Below are positions 34,349-42,659 of a stretch of 64,000 bases of DNA, in pieces; the stretch's first letter is position 1; each line of letters opens with the position of its first letter. The notes beneath the pieces were generated by a model, which ran no database searches, was not told where the DNA came from, and saw only the letters and a list, made by a program, of their open reading frames with translations. The stretch lies in the NCBI RefSeq assembly GCF_030294945.1, contig NZ_AP018448.1, forward strand, positions 8,838,501 to 8,902,500, written 5' to 3'. Made by a program: the position numbers and the translations under genes. Source of the stretch: Streptomyces graminofaciens (lineage in GTDB: Bacteria; Actinomycetota; Actinomycetes; Streptomycetales; Streptomycetaceae).

Positions 34349-35233
34349 ATGCTGGAAACCCTCAGGCCCCCGCAGAACACCCGCCGAGAGATCGTCGACG
34401 TCCGGTGCGACGACGGCACCCGGCTCGCCCTGCACGTATGGCGGCCGGAGCAGATCAAGGGAGCCGTCTTCTACTTCCACGGACTGCAGAGCCACGCCGG
34501 GTGGCTGTGGGAAGTGGGCCCGCAGTTCGCCGACAACGACATCGCGTTCTTCGTCCTGGACCGGCGCGGCAGCGGTATCAGCCCGGGGGAGCGGAGCGAG
34601 ATACCGGACGTCGACACCGTCCTCGGCGACTACGCGAAGGCCGTCGCGTTCGTCCGGGGGATGATCGGCGACACCGTACCCCTGTCCCTGTTCGGGCACT
34701 GCCTCGGCGGCTCCTTCATGGCGGCCCTGATGAGCTACGAGGGGTTCACCACCTCGTACGACGCGGCCGTGTTCTGCTCGTCCTGGCTCGGCCGGATGCA
34801 CGCCACGCTCGACGCGGACACGCGCGAGGCCATCGCGGCGGACACGAGCGAGGAGCCGTGGGACGCGGGGCTGCGGGCCGCCGACTTCACCGACGAGATC
34901 AAGTACCAGCACTTCATCGACCACGACGACCTGGCCGTACGGCAGTTGACACGGCGGTCGCGGGCCGTGCTGCTGGAGCTGGAGCGGCTGTATCTGACGC
35001 GCGGGCGTACGACGGCCCGGGTGCCCGCCGCCACCTTCGTCTCCGGGATGACCGACCCGATCGTCGACCTCGACGCGGCTCACTCCGTCTTCCAGGACCT
35101 GGTCTCCGGGCGCGGCTCGATCATGAAGTTCCCCACGGACAAGCACTATCTCTTCTACACCGACGTCAGCGGCGACCTGGTCGACTGGACGTCGACGTAC
35201 ACCCTGCTCCAAGGGGTGAACCGTGGCGCCTGA
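34349..35233 (+). CDS. Alpha/beta hydrolase with Cys nucleophile
   Basis: 294 aa, monoglyceride-lipase/lysophospholipase-like fold. The oxyanion region is VFYFHGLQSHAGW (near residue 40). The nucleophile elbow reads LFGHCLGGSFMAAL (near 112), so Cys replaces the usual Ser of GxSxG. GMTDPIVD and TDKHYLFYTD supply Asp and His. Cys nucleophiles are known in dienelactone hydrolases and some cluster thioesterases or acyltransferases, so it may release or transfer an acyl group. ACAAGGAGAGCTGACC precedes the ATG; it overlaps the next gene by 11 nt. Confidence 0.82.
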   Translation: MLETLRPPQNTRREIVDVRCDDGTRLALHVWRPEQIKGAVFYFHGLQSHAGWLWEVGPQFADNDIAFFVLDRRGSGISPGERSEIPDVDTVLGDYAKAVAFVRGMIGDTVPLSLFGHCLGGSFMAALMSYEGFTTSYDAAVFCSSWLGRMHATLDADTREAIAADTSEEPWDAGLRAADFTDEIKYQHFIDHDDLAVRQLTRRSRAVLLELERLYLTRGRTTARVPAATFVSGMTDPIVDLDAAHSVFQDLVSGRGSIMKFPTDKHYLFYTDVSGDLVDWTSTYTLLQGVNRGA

Positions 35234-36398
35234 GCCCGGGAGATCCGGAGGACGGGCCCGGCTGTACCACGTAGAGCTGCCCATGCGGACGCCGTTCGAC
35301 CATCCCGCCGCCCGGCGCCGTACGTCCGACAGCCTGGTCCTGAAGCTCTCGGCCGACGGCGTGGACGGCATCGGGGAGTGCGCGCCCCGCTCGTACGTCA
35401 CCGGCGAGACCACCGCGAGTGTGCGCACCGCGCTCGAACAGGTCGACTTCGCCGCGCTGTTCGCGCTGCTGACCGGCCGCGATCCGGAGGAACTGCTCGG
35501 CCTGCTGCACCGGGACGGCTTCGCGCGGACCTTCGGGATCGACGGCGGCAACAATCTGCTCTGCCTACTGGAGACGGCCGTGCTCGACTGGCTGGGGCGG
35601 CGGCTGGGGCGGGGCGCGCGCGAGCTGCTGCCAGGGGGAGAAGGCGGAACGTCACCGTCCTTGCCCGTCTCCCGGACGCCCGACTCCTTGCCCGTCTCCC
35701 AGGTGCTCGATCTCAGCCTGGACGCCGAGGAGTTCCTCGCCACCCGGGGGCCCTTCCACTTCGTCAAGATCAAGGCGTCGGACGACATCGAGCACGACGC
35801 CCGTACCGTCCGCACGATCCGCGACAAGCTCGGCGACGACGTACCGGTCATGGTCGACGCCAATATGTGCTGGACACCCGCGAACGCGGTCGACCACGCG
35901 CGTCGGCTGCGCGAGGCCGGCGTCGACTACGTGGAGGAACCGCTGCCCAAGGGCTCCTGGGAAGCCCTGCGCGTGTTGCGGCGCGACGGCGGGGTGCGGA
36001 TCATGCTGGACGAGTCGGTGTGCACGGCCCGGGACGCCCGCACGGCGGTGGAGTCCGAGGCCTGCGACGCGTTCAACATCCGGGTGTCGAAGAACGGAGG
36101 GCCGCTGCCGGCCGCCGGGCTCGTCGAATACGCCCGGGAGAACGGGGTCCGCTTCCAGTTCGGGGTCCAGGTCGCCGAGGTCGGCCCGCTCATCAACTCG
36201 GGCCGGGCGCTGGCCTTCGGCCACCCCGACGCGCTCACCGTCGAGGCCGGACAGTCCGACCGTTTCTTCCCGGAGATGATCGTCGCCCCGCCCCCGGCCG
36301 TCGACCGCGACACCAACACCCTGTCACCGGCCGGCGGCACCGGCTGGGGCATGGACCTCGCCGCGAGCGCGGAGCGCTGGGCGGTACGGGATCTCTGA
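35223..36398 (+). CDS. Enolase-superfamily enzyme (muconate cycloisomerase/dipeptide epimerase-like)
   Basis: 391 aa from a GTG inside the end of the hydrolase gene. The C-terminal TIM barrel has the MLE-subgroup residues: KIK in FHFVKIKAS (near 182), Asp in MVDANMCW (near 212), Glu in YVEEPLPKG (near 238), Asp in IMLDESV (near 264) and Lys in IRVSKNGGP (near 289). It abstracts an alpha proton next to a carboxylate with Mg2+, giving epimerisation, dehydration or cycloisomerisation. A low-complexity insert lies before the barrel. The substrate is unknown but likely an acid made in this cluster. Confidence 0.85.
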   Translation: MAPEPGRSGGRARLYHVELPMRTPFDHPAARRRTSDSLVLKLSADGVDGIGECAPRSYVTGETTASVRTALEQVDFAALFALLTGRDPEELLGLLHRDGFARTFGIDGGNNLLCLLETAVLDWLGRRLGRGARELLPGGEGGTSPSLPVSRTPDSLPVSQVLDLSLDAEEFLATRGPFHFVKIKASDDIEHDARTVRTIRDKLGDDVPVMVDANMCWTPANAVDHARRLREAGVDYVEEPLPKGSWEALRVLRRDGGVRIMLDESVCTARDARTAVESEACDAFNIRVSKNGGPLPAAGLVEYARENGVRFQFGVQVAEVGPLINSGRALAFGHPDALTVEAGQSDRFFPEMIVAPPPAVDRDTNTLSPAGGTGWGMDLAASAERWAVRDL

Positions 36399-36484
36399 GC
36401 ACGCCCCTCGCTCCTGGGCCTGCCATCTCTTCCCACTCGCACATCACACACACCGCACACCCATGCCCGAAAGGCGGAGCCATC

Positions 36485-37372
36485 ATGACCGTACTGTTCG
36501 AATGCACCTACCGGGGCGACCGCTACTTCGGCCTCGGACTGCCCGAGGACGGGGAGCCGTTGCGTCTCACCCCGCTCGGGAACCTGGACCTGGGCAAGCT
36601 CCTCGTCGAGGGCGGTGACGTCGCCGTGCTGCTCGCCGCCGCCGAGACGGTGACCGTTCCCGCGAGCGAACACGACGCCGTGTCCTTCCGGCCGCCCCTG
36701 CTGCCCGACCACCCCGGTGACGCCATGGTCGGCGGCTTCATGCAGACCCACAACGTCAAGGTGGACGCGGACACCCCGAGCCAGCCGAACTGGTTCCTCA
36801 AGGGGCTCGGCGAGGTACTGAAGACCTCCGGGGAGGACCTGCGCGCACCCGTCGGGTCGGTCGCCCTCACCGAGGAGGCGGAGATCGTCCTCGTCTACGT
36901 CACCGACGACGACCACCGGCCCCGCTACGTCGGCCACACCTTCGGCAACGACCTCACCGACATCGGCCGCTTCCGCCGCCACCGCGGCCACCTCTCCTAC
37001 GCGAAGCTGTGCGACGCGGCCGTGGCACCCTGGCTGTTCCTCGACGAGCCGCCGCGCCACGTCACCGGGCACGTCACGATCGAACGGGACGGCGAGCCGT
37101 GCTGGCGGGGCGAGTTCACCACCGGCACCAAGGCCCTGCACTACGGGCTCGACGACATCATGTCCGAACTGTTCTCCTACGACGCCCTGCTCACCCCCGG
37201 CCGCGTCCACTACGTCTACATCGGCGCCGACCGCAGCAGCTTCCACGACGGCCACCGCATGGCCGACGGCGACCGCGTCACGCTGGACTTCACGAGCCAC
37301 GGCGTCACCCTCTCCAACACCGTGCGGTGTGCGTCGCCGGCGCTCGTGGCCGCCGCGCACGAGGTCTCGTGA
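36485..37372 (+). CDS. Fumarylacetoacetate hydrolase (FAH) family enzyme
   Basis: 295 aa. GGCGGAGCC precedes the ATG. The C-terminal FAH beta-fold carries metal-binding acids in ALTEEAEIVLVYV (near residue 130) and HTFGNDLTDIG (near 155), followed by AKLCDAAVAPWLFL, TIERDGEPCWRGEF and GRVHYVYIGADRS. Family members cleave C-C bonds, hydrate or decarboxylate beta-keto or enol acids with a divalent metal. With the enolase-superfamily gene upstream it suggests processing of an unsaturated dicarboxylic or keto acid. GTGA overlap with the next gene. Confidence 0.8.
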   Translation: MTVLFECTYRGDRYFGLGLPEDGEPLRLTPLGNLDLGKLLVEGGDVAVLLAAAETVTVPASEHDAVSFRPPLLPDHPGDAMVGGFMQTHNVKVDADTPSQPNWFLKGLGEVLKTSGEDLRAPVGSVALTEEAEIVLVYVTDDDHRPRYVGHTFGNDLTDIGRFRRHRGHLSYAKLCDAAVAPWLFLDEPPRHVTGHVTIERDGEPCWRGEFTTGTKALHYGLDDIMSELFSYDALLTPGRVHYVYIGADRSSFHDGHRMADGDRVTLDFTSHGVTLSNTVRCASPALVAAAHEVS

Positions 37373-38574
37373 GCCGGGGCGAGAGGGTGCGCAGGCTCAG
37401 CGACACGGAGGCCGCGTTCGCCTACGCCCACGCGCTCCCGCACGGCAGCGGCCGGCTCACCACCACCTTCACGGTCAACGGCGTCCTCGCCCCGGAGCGG
37501 GTGGAGCAGGCCGTGGAGCAGTGGGTACGAGGGCTGCCCCTGCTGTCGCTGCGGATCGAGGACACCGGGGGCGACGGGCTGTGGTTCCGGAAGGGGACGC
37601 GGGGCGCCTGGAGGGAGGCGGACGGGGAGCGGCTGTGGGAGCTGAGCGTCGGGCGGACCCCGGCGGGTGCGACCCGTTTCTCCCTCACCCTCCACCCCGC
37701 GATCTGTGACGGTTTCTCCGTCGGCCGCCTCGTACGGCCGTTGCTGGACGCCCTGTTCGCCGCGCCGGGTGCCCGTTCCGGGGAGCAGGAGCTGCCTCCC
37801 GACATCGACGGGCTCACCTATGAGGGCGGGGGCGCGTGCGTGTGCGGGGTGTGCATGCCTTCCGGGTCGCCGCGGCGGGTCAGGCGGGCCGTGACGTCGT
37901 ACGGGGGAGGCCCTGACGGGGAGGTCGAGGAGCGGGGCCGTACGGGCGATGCCGTGACCCTCGCCCTGAGCCCGTACGCGAGCAGGCGGCTGCGCGACTG
38001 GTGCGGGGCGCGGCAGTTGACGGTGCGCGGGCTCCTGGCGACCGTGCTGGCCGACGCGCTCGCCCGGGAGAGCGGACGCACCGAGGTCACGGTCGCCACG
38101 GCGGTGTCCCTGCGGCGGAGCTACGCCGAGCGGGCGTTGATCACCGAACCGGGCTGTGTGCTGGGCGTGGTGCGGGCGGCGTTGCGGGCGGGCCCGGCCG
38201 GCGATCCGGTGGGCGGGGCCCGGGCGAACGCGGCGGCGCTGTGCGCGGCGGGGCGTGCGTGGCGTCCGGAGCGGCGGGCGCACGCCGCTGTCCGCCGGGC
38301 CGTGGAGCGGGCGGCGGCGGAGGAGGGCGCGGCGGAGCTGCGGGTCGTCGACGCCGGTTCGGTGGACACCGCGCTCGGCCCGCATGCCGGAAGGGTCACG
38401 GGGTTCCGGACCGTCGCGGCACACGGGGGGACGCGGCTCGGCGGCACCCTGCATCTGTCGTCGTTCAAGGGGGCGTTGACGGTGGCTCTCGCCGTTGCCG
38501 GGCCCTGGGCGGCGGTCGCCGAGCGGGAGCTGACCGAGGCGGCGCTGCTGCGTTCCGCTCTGCTGCCTGTGTAA
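37369..38574 (+). CDS. Condensation/PapA-like acyltransferase-fold protein, catalytic His replaced
   Basis: 401 aa from the GTG that overlaps the FAH stop. The fold resembles NRPS condensation and PapA-type acyltransferases: an N-terminal AFAYAHALPHGSGRLTTTFTV..L..ERVEQAVEQWV half, and the signature region TLHPAICDGFSVGRL near residue 108. The canonical signature is HHxxxDG; here it is HPAICDG, so the second, catalytic His is Pro. A CxxC-containing loop (CVCGVCMP) lies near 160. It may be an inactive scaffold or use another mechanism. It follows the ligase and FAH genes in the same run. Confidence 0.65.
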   Translation: MSRGERVRRLSDTEAAFAYAHALPHGSGRLTTTFTVNGVLAPERVEQAVEQWVRGLPLLSLRIEDTGGDGLWFRKGTRGAWREADGERLWELSVGRTPAGATRFSLTLHPAICDGFSVGRLVRPLLDALFAAPGARSGEQELPPDIDGLTYEGGGACVCGVCMPSGSPRRVRRAVTSYGGGPDGEVEERGRTGDAVTLALSPYASRRLRDWCGARQLTVRGLLATVLADALARESGRTEVTVATAVSLRRSYAERALITEPGCVLGVVRAALRAGPAGDPVGGARANAAALCAAGRAWRPERRAHAAVRRAVERAAAEEGAAELRVVDAGSVDTALGPHAGRVTGFRTVAAHGGTRLGGTLHLSSFKGALTVALAVAGPWAAVAERELTEAALLRSALLPV

Positions 38575-38641
38575 AAGCGCAGGTAGGAGCCTTGTGGAGG
38601 TGCGGACTCCTCAAAGTCGTAGCCGGGGGTGGTCCTCTCGA

Positions 38642-38670
38642 TTGAAAACAAAGAGTTCGTTCTCTATTTT
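38642..38670 (+). promoter_or_regulatory. Promoter with GBL-receptor operator before transposase-like gene
   Basis: TTGAAA (38642-38647), a 17-nt spacer and TATTTT (38665-38670) form a good promoter. The spacer and -10 box lie in the imperfect palindrome AACAAAGAGTT-CG-TTCTCTATTTT (38647-38670), which matches the reverse complement of the site at 26366-26389 at 19 of 24 positions. This AT-rich island stands out in a GC-rich stretch. Confidence 0.7.
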
Positions 38671-38676
38671 TTTAGT

Positions 38677-38702
38677 GCGGGCCTCGAACCGGCGAGGCCC
38701 GC
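38677..38702 (+). promoter_or_regulatory. Leader hairpin of transposase-like gene
   Basis: GCGGGCCTCG pairs perfectly with CGAGGCCCGC across a 6-nt loop. It begins 6 nt after the -10 box, so it would form the very 5' end of the transcript, either stabilising it or affecting translation. Confidence 0.55.
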
Positions 38703-38752
38703 CCAGTGCGAACAGCCGAGCGATCGAGCAGTCGAGAGGAAGGGGACGCGTG

Positions 38753-40483
38753 ATGGGGACGACGTTGGCGAACCGCCCCGCCCTCGACGCATTCGTCGCG
38801 GAGATCTTCGAACGGTTGCCCCGCGCCGACCAGCGCAGATGGGCCCATGTCTACACACGTGGCCTGCTGGTGACGCCGGGTCGCAAGACGGTTCGGCGGC
38901 TCGCGGCCTCCGTGTCCGACTCGACCACGGCCGCCCAGGCCCTGCACCAGTTCGTCAACGCCAGCCCCTGGGACTGGTCGCCGGTCCGCGCCCGCCTGGC
39001 CGACTGGGTCGTACGGCGGTCCCGGCCCCGCGCCCTGCTCCTCGGCTCGGCGGTGCTGCCCAAGCGCGGCGACCGCTCCTGCGGAGTGCACCGCCGCTTC
39101 GTCCCGCAGGACGGACGTACCGTCAACTGCCAGGTCGGCCTGGGCGCCTTCCTTGCCACGGACGACGCGACGGTCCCCGTCGACTGGCGTCTGCTGCTGC
39201 CCGGCGCCTGGTCCGAGGACCCGGAGATACGCGGCCGGGCCCGCGTCCCCGAGACCGTCTCCGGCGACCGGGGCTCGGCCGAGGCGCAGGCGTTGGACCT
39301 GGTCGACGCGGTCGGCCGGGGCCTGCCGGACCCGGACCCGCACGGCGTTCCGGTCGTGGCCGACCTGGTCGGCTTCGCGGACGCCGGTGCGCTGGTGGGC
39401 GGGCTGATCGCCCGGCGACGGCGGTTCGTGGTGGCGGTGCCCGGGGATCTCGTCGTGCTTCCGGACCGGGCGGCGGGTGGTGTGGCCGGGCGCGTCGTGC
39501 TCGGTGCGTACGGCCGTGCCGGGGCCGGTACGGCCGTGGCGCGGGCCGGCGCCGGTGCCGGTGCCGTGACCGCCGGGAACCTTCTCGCAGCCCAGCACGC
39601 CCGGCCGCCACTCCACCCCCCGGCGGCGGCCGAGCCGGACCCGGCACTCCCGCCGGGACCGGTGGCCGTGGCGACGGGGGTGGTCCGCCTCCCCGGCAAC
39701 CCCGTCGCCCTCCGGCTGGTCTGCGAACGGTGGGGGGAGGGGGGCGCCGGTGCCGGTGGCTCCGGCGGCGTGCGGGTGTGGCTCACCGATCTGGTGGACC
39801 GGCCGGCGCGTGAGGTCCTGGCGCTGGCCCGGCTGTACACGGGGGCCGCCGACACGGTGGAGCGGCTGGCCGAGGACTTCGGGCTGCGTGCCTTCGAGGG
39901 GCGTTCGTACCCCGGCTGGCACCACCACATGACACTGGTCTCCGCCGCCTTCGCCTACGGCACCCTCGGCTCCGCCACCGGGCCGGGCAACCCGGCCCGG
40001 GCCTCACGGGGACCGAGGGCGGGCCGACCCCCGCGCGGGGCGCGAGGCGTCGCGGCACCGACGCGGAGTGCCGGAGCTCCGGGGCGGGGCTCGACGACTC
40101 CTGCGCGGGCGTCCACGTCCCCGACACGGCCTCCCGTGGTCTCGACGCGGCCTCCGCAGTCCTCGACGCGGCCTCCCGCAGCCTCGGCGCGCTTCCCGGC
40201 GGCTTCGACGCGGCCTCCGCAGTCCTCGACGCGGCCTCCCGCAGCCTCGGCGCGCATCCCGGCGGCTTCGACGCGGCCTCCGCAGCCCTCGACGCCATCC
40301 CCGCAGCCTTCGGTTTCCCCGGCCGGGCACCAGGCACCCCCGGCCACCCACCCGGCACCCCCGGCCCGGTACTCCACACCCAAATCCTGGCTGTCCTCCC
40401 CCTCCTCCCCACCCTCCTCACCAACCCCCGCGACCCCACCCTCGCGACCCCTCACCTCTCCGACACGAACGGGATGTTCCTGA
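38753..40483 (+). CDS. IS701-like transposase homologue, probably domesticated and catalytically dead
   Basis: 576 aa; GTG at 38750 or ATG at 38753 after GAGAGGAAGGGGACGC. The N-terminal ~390 residues follow IS701-family transposases (FERLPRADQRRWAHVYTRGLLVTPGRKTVRRLA, ASPWDWSPVRARLADWV, SCGVHRRF..GRTVNCQVG, FEGRSYPGWHHHMTLV). However, the segment that should hold the first catalytic Asp (usually DDTGFPK) reads LGSAVLPK. A ~190-residue Pro/Ser/Thr/Arg tail of tandem repeats follows. No inverted repeats flank it. Such homologues recur in Streptomyces clusters with unknown function. A GBL-receptor-type operator covers its promoter. Its stop overlaps the exporter start. Confidence 0.75.
   Translation: MGTTLANRPALDAFVAEIFERLPRADQRRWAHVYTRGLLVTPGRKTVRRLAASVSDSTTAAQALHQFVNASPWDWSPVRARLADWVVRRSRPRALLLGSAVLPKRGDRSCGVHRRFVPQDGRTVNCQVGLGAFLATDDATVPVDWRLLLPGAWSEDPEIRGRARVPETVSGDRGSAEAQALDLVDAVGRGLPDPDPHGVPVVADLVGFADAGALVGGLIARRRRFVVAVPGDLVVLPDRAAGGVAGRVVLGAYGRAGAGTAVARAGAGAGAVTAGNLLAAQHARPPLHPPAAAEPDPALPPGPVAVATGVVRLPGNPVALRLVCERWGEGGAGAGGSGGVRVWLTDLVDRPAREVLALARLYTGAADTVERLAEDFGLRAFEGRSYPGWHHHMTLVSAAFAYGTLGSATGPGNPARASRGPRAGRPPRGARGVAAPTRSAGAPGRGSTTPARASTSPTRPPVVSTRPPQSSTRPPAASARFPAASTRPPQSSTRPPAASARIPAASTRPPQPSTPSPQPSVSPAGHQAPPATHPAPPARYSTPKSWLSSPSSPPSSPTPATPPSRPLTSPTRTGCS
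40136..40310 (+). repeat. 63-bp tandem repeats encoding STRPP tail
   Basis: A 63-bp unit made of three related 21-bp parts (each starting TCGACGCGGCCTCC or TCGGCGCGC) is repeated more than twice in the 3' part of the transposase-like gene, giving STRPPQS/STRPPAA/SARFPAA blocks. The frame stays open. Confidence 0.85.
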
Positions 40484-41853
40484 TGGCCCTTCCCAAAGCG
40501 TTCTGGCTGCTGTGGTTCGGGCAGACCGTCAGCCGGCTCGGGACGCTCGCCCCCGCCTTCCTCGTCCTCTACCTGGAGCAGGACGGCCTCGTCGCCCCCG
40601 GCACCACCCCGCTCGTCGTCGGACTCTTCGGCGCCGGTGTCGTGTTGTCCGGGCTGGTGGGAGGGGCGGTCGCCGATCTGATCGGGCCGCGCCGGACCAT
40701 CGTCGCCGCCCAGCCGGTGACCGCCGCGATGGCCCTGCTGTTCGCCGTCGCCGACCATGTCGTCGCCCTCTGCGCGCTGGCACTGATCACCGGGTTCCTG
40801 TCGGCCGTGGACCGGCCGGCCGGGGCCGGGCTGATCTCCGCGATCGTTCCGCAGGAGCAGTTCTCGAAGGCGTACAGCCTCTTCCTCGTCGGCTTCAACA
40901 TCGGCATGTCGCTGAGCCCGGTCCTCTCCGGGTTCCTGCTCGAAGTCAGCCCCGGCGCCCTGTTCGTGGTCTGGGCGGTCTCCAGCCTCCTCTACGCGGC
41001 CCTGGTGTTCGCGGTGCCCGCCGATCCGCCGCCCGTGCGGGACGCCGACCGGCCCGCCGGGGCCTCGGCCGCACTCAAGTCGGCCGCGCGCGGTATCGCC
41101 GAACCCTTCCGCACCCCCGTCCTGGTCGCCTTCCTCCTGCTGACCTTCCTGTTGGCCTGCATCTACCTCCAGGTCAACTCCGCGCTGCCGCTGGACATGC
41201 GGGGCAGCGGGCTGTCCGCCGGGGACATCGGGTTCGTGCTCGCCGTCAACGCCGTACTGTCCGTGCTGCTGCTGCCGCTCGTGCCCCGCCTCGTCGGGGG
41301 GATGCGTGCCCACGTCCCGCTGATCCTGGCCGCCGGGTTCATGGCCCTCGGCTTCGGCGGCAACGCCCTCGCCGACGACATGGTCACCTTCACGCTCGCC
41401 ACCGTCGTCTGGACGCTCGGCGAGGTGCTGTGGGCCCCGATGTCCGCGACGTTCATCGCCGACCGCGCCCCCGCCGGACGCAGCAGTACCTACCAGGGCT
41501 CGTACTTCTTCGCCTGGAACGCCGCGTTCGTCGTCGGCAGCCCCGCCGGCCTCGCCCTCGCCCACGCCCACGGCTACGGATCGCTGTGGCTGTCGGTCCT
41601 GGGCCTCGGCCTGGTCGTGACGCTCGGCTTCGCCCTGCTGCCGAGGCTGACCGGGTTCGCGACGAAGCCCGGCTCCGAGCCCGGCTCCGAGCCCGGCTCC
41701 GAGCCCGGCTCCGAGCCCGGCTCCGAGCCCGGCTCCGAGCCCGGCTCAGAGCCCGGCTCAGAGCCCGGCCTCGGGCCCGACGCGGTCCCCGAGCCCCAAG
41801 CCGTCCCCCGGGCGACCACCCCCGAAGAAACCCTGACCACAGAGACAAGGTGA
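40483..41853 (+). CDS. MFS exporter
   Basis: 456 aa with about 12 membrane helices (LWFGQTVSRLG, GLVGGAVADLIGPRRTIVAAQPV as the MFS loop 2-3 motif, and FLSAVDRPAGAGLISAIVPQEQFSKA). Start at 40483 overlaps the previous stop; an ATG at 40474 is equally possible. The C-terminus is a cytoplasmic tail of about eight GSEP repeats from 12-bp tandem DNA repeats. The likely role is export of, and self-protection against, the cluster product. Confidence 0.85.
   Translation: MALPKAFWLLWFGQTVSRLGTLAPAFLVLYLEQDGLVAPGTTPLVVGLFGAGVVLSGLVGGAVADLIGPRRTIVAAQPVTAAMALLFAVADHVVALCALALITGFLSAVDRPAGAGLISAIVPQEQFSKAYSLFLVGFNIGMSLSPVLSGFLLEVSPGALFVVWAVSSLLYAALVFAVPADPPPVRDADRPAGASAALKSAARGIAEPFRTPVLVAFLLLTFLLACIYLQVNSALPLDMRGSGLSAGDIGFVLAVNAVLSVLLLPLVPRLVGGMRAHVPLILAAGFMALGFGGNALADDMVTFTLATVVWTLGEVLWAPMSATFIADRAPAGRSSTYQGSYFFAWNAAFVVGSPAGLALAHAHGYGSLWLSVLGLGLVVTLGFALLPRLTGFATKPGSEPGSEPGSEPGSEPGSEPGSEPGSEPGSEPGLGPDAVPEPQAVPRATTPEETLTTETR
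41667..41770 (+). repeat. 12-bp tandem repeats (GSEP codons) at 3' end of exporter gene
   Basis: The unit CCCGGCTCCGAG is repeated about eight times, with two copies changed to TCA. It encodes PGSE units after the last membrane helix. Confidence 0.9.
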
Positions 41854-41859
41854 TCCCAC

Positions 41860-42615
41860 ATGTCCGCACCCACCCCCCGCACCGCACTCCTCGTCGGAGC
41901 CGCCGGCGGCATTCTCAAGGAGGTCTCGCGCAAGCTCGCCGAGGAGGGCCACACGCTCGTCCTGTTCGACCGGGACGCGGAGGCCGTGGGCCGGCTCGCC
42001 GAGGAGCTGGGGCAGCTCACGAAGGTCGAGGCCGTCGTCGGTGACATCACCGACATCCCGGCGGCGGAACGCCAACTCGCCGACATCGTCGACCGGTTCG
42101 CCCCGTCGATCCTCGTCAACGGTGTCGGCGGCGACACCCGGGTCATCGGCTACGCCGACCTCACCACCGACCACTTCGACCAGTCGTTCCTGGAGAACGT
42201 GGTCAGCAGCTGGATCGCGATCAAGGTGTGCGCCCCGCGCATGGCCGCCGACGGCTACGGCCGCATCGTCAACTTCGCCTCGGCGGGCGGCCGTACGTAC
42301 AGCCACTTCAACAACGCCGCCTACGTCGGGGCCAAGGCCGCCGTCATCGGTATGACCAAGCAGATGGCCTACGAGCTCGCCCCGACCGGGGTCGTCGTCA
42401 ACGTCGTCGCCCACGGGCCCATCGCCACCGAGCGGGTCGCCGGCGCGTTCGAGCGGCGTGATCCGGCACAGCGGGCGGCCGTCCTGGCCAAGCTGCCGAC
42501 GGGCCGCTACGGCACCGTCGCCGAGGCGGTCGGCAGCGTGCTCCACCTCTGCTCCGAGAGCGCCGGCTACTCGACCGGGTCCGTCATCGACATCAACGGC
42601 GGCCTCTACATGTGA
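41860..42615 (+). CDS. SDR-family oxidoreductase
   Basis: 251 aa. The cofactor loop is altered (LLVGAAGGILKEVSRKLAEEG in place of the TGxxxGxG loop). The catalytic set is normal: Ser in NFASAGGR (near residue 143) and YVGAKAAVIGM near 159. The end GSVIDINGGLYM is typical. It lies 6 nt after the exporter and 44 nt before the YciI-type gene. It probably oxidises a hydroxyl or reduces a keto group of the pathway intermediate. Confidence 0.85.
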   Translation: MSAPTPRTALLVGAAGGILKEVSRKLAEEGHTLVLFDRDAEAVGRLAEELGQLTKVEAVVGDITDIPAAERQLADIVDRFAPSILVNGVGGDTRVIGYADLTTDHFDQSFLENVVSSWIAIKVCAPRMAADGYGRIVNFASAGGRTYSHFNNAAYVGAKAAVIGMTKQMAYELAPTGVVVNVVAHGPIATERVAGAFERRDPAQRAAVLAKLPTGRYGTVAEAVGSVLHLCSESAGYSTGSVIDINGGLYM

Positions 42616-42659
42616 GTCCCGCCCCCGCCCGCCCCCACATCGTGACACCGGAGATTTCC

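Noticed and set aside
38677..38702. tRNA-like element (GCGGGCCTCGAACCGGCGAG)
   Set aside because: Only a single 10-bp hairpin with a CGAACC-like loop; no acceptor, D or anticodon arms can be folded around it.
38753..40483. Active insertion sequence of the IS701 type
   Set aside because: No terminal inverted repeats or target duplication, first catalytic Asp motif lost, long added tail, own regulated promoter and coupling to the exporter.
39955..41571. 538-codon minus-strand frame with Glu/Gly/Asp-rich product
   Set aside because: Antisense to the MFS exporter and the repeat tail of the transposase-like gene. Its composition is the mirror of membrane-protein codons.
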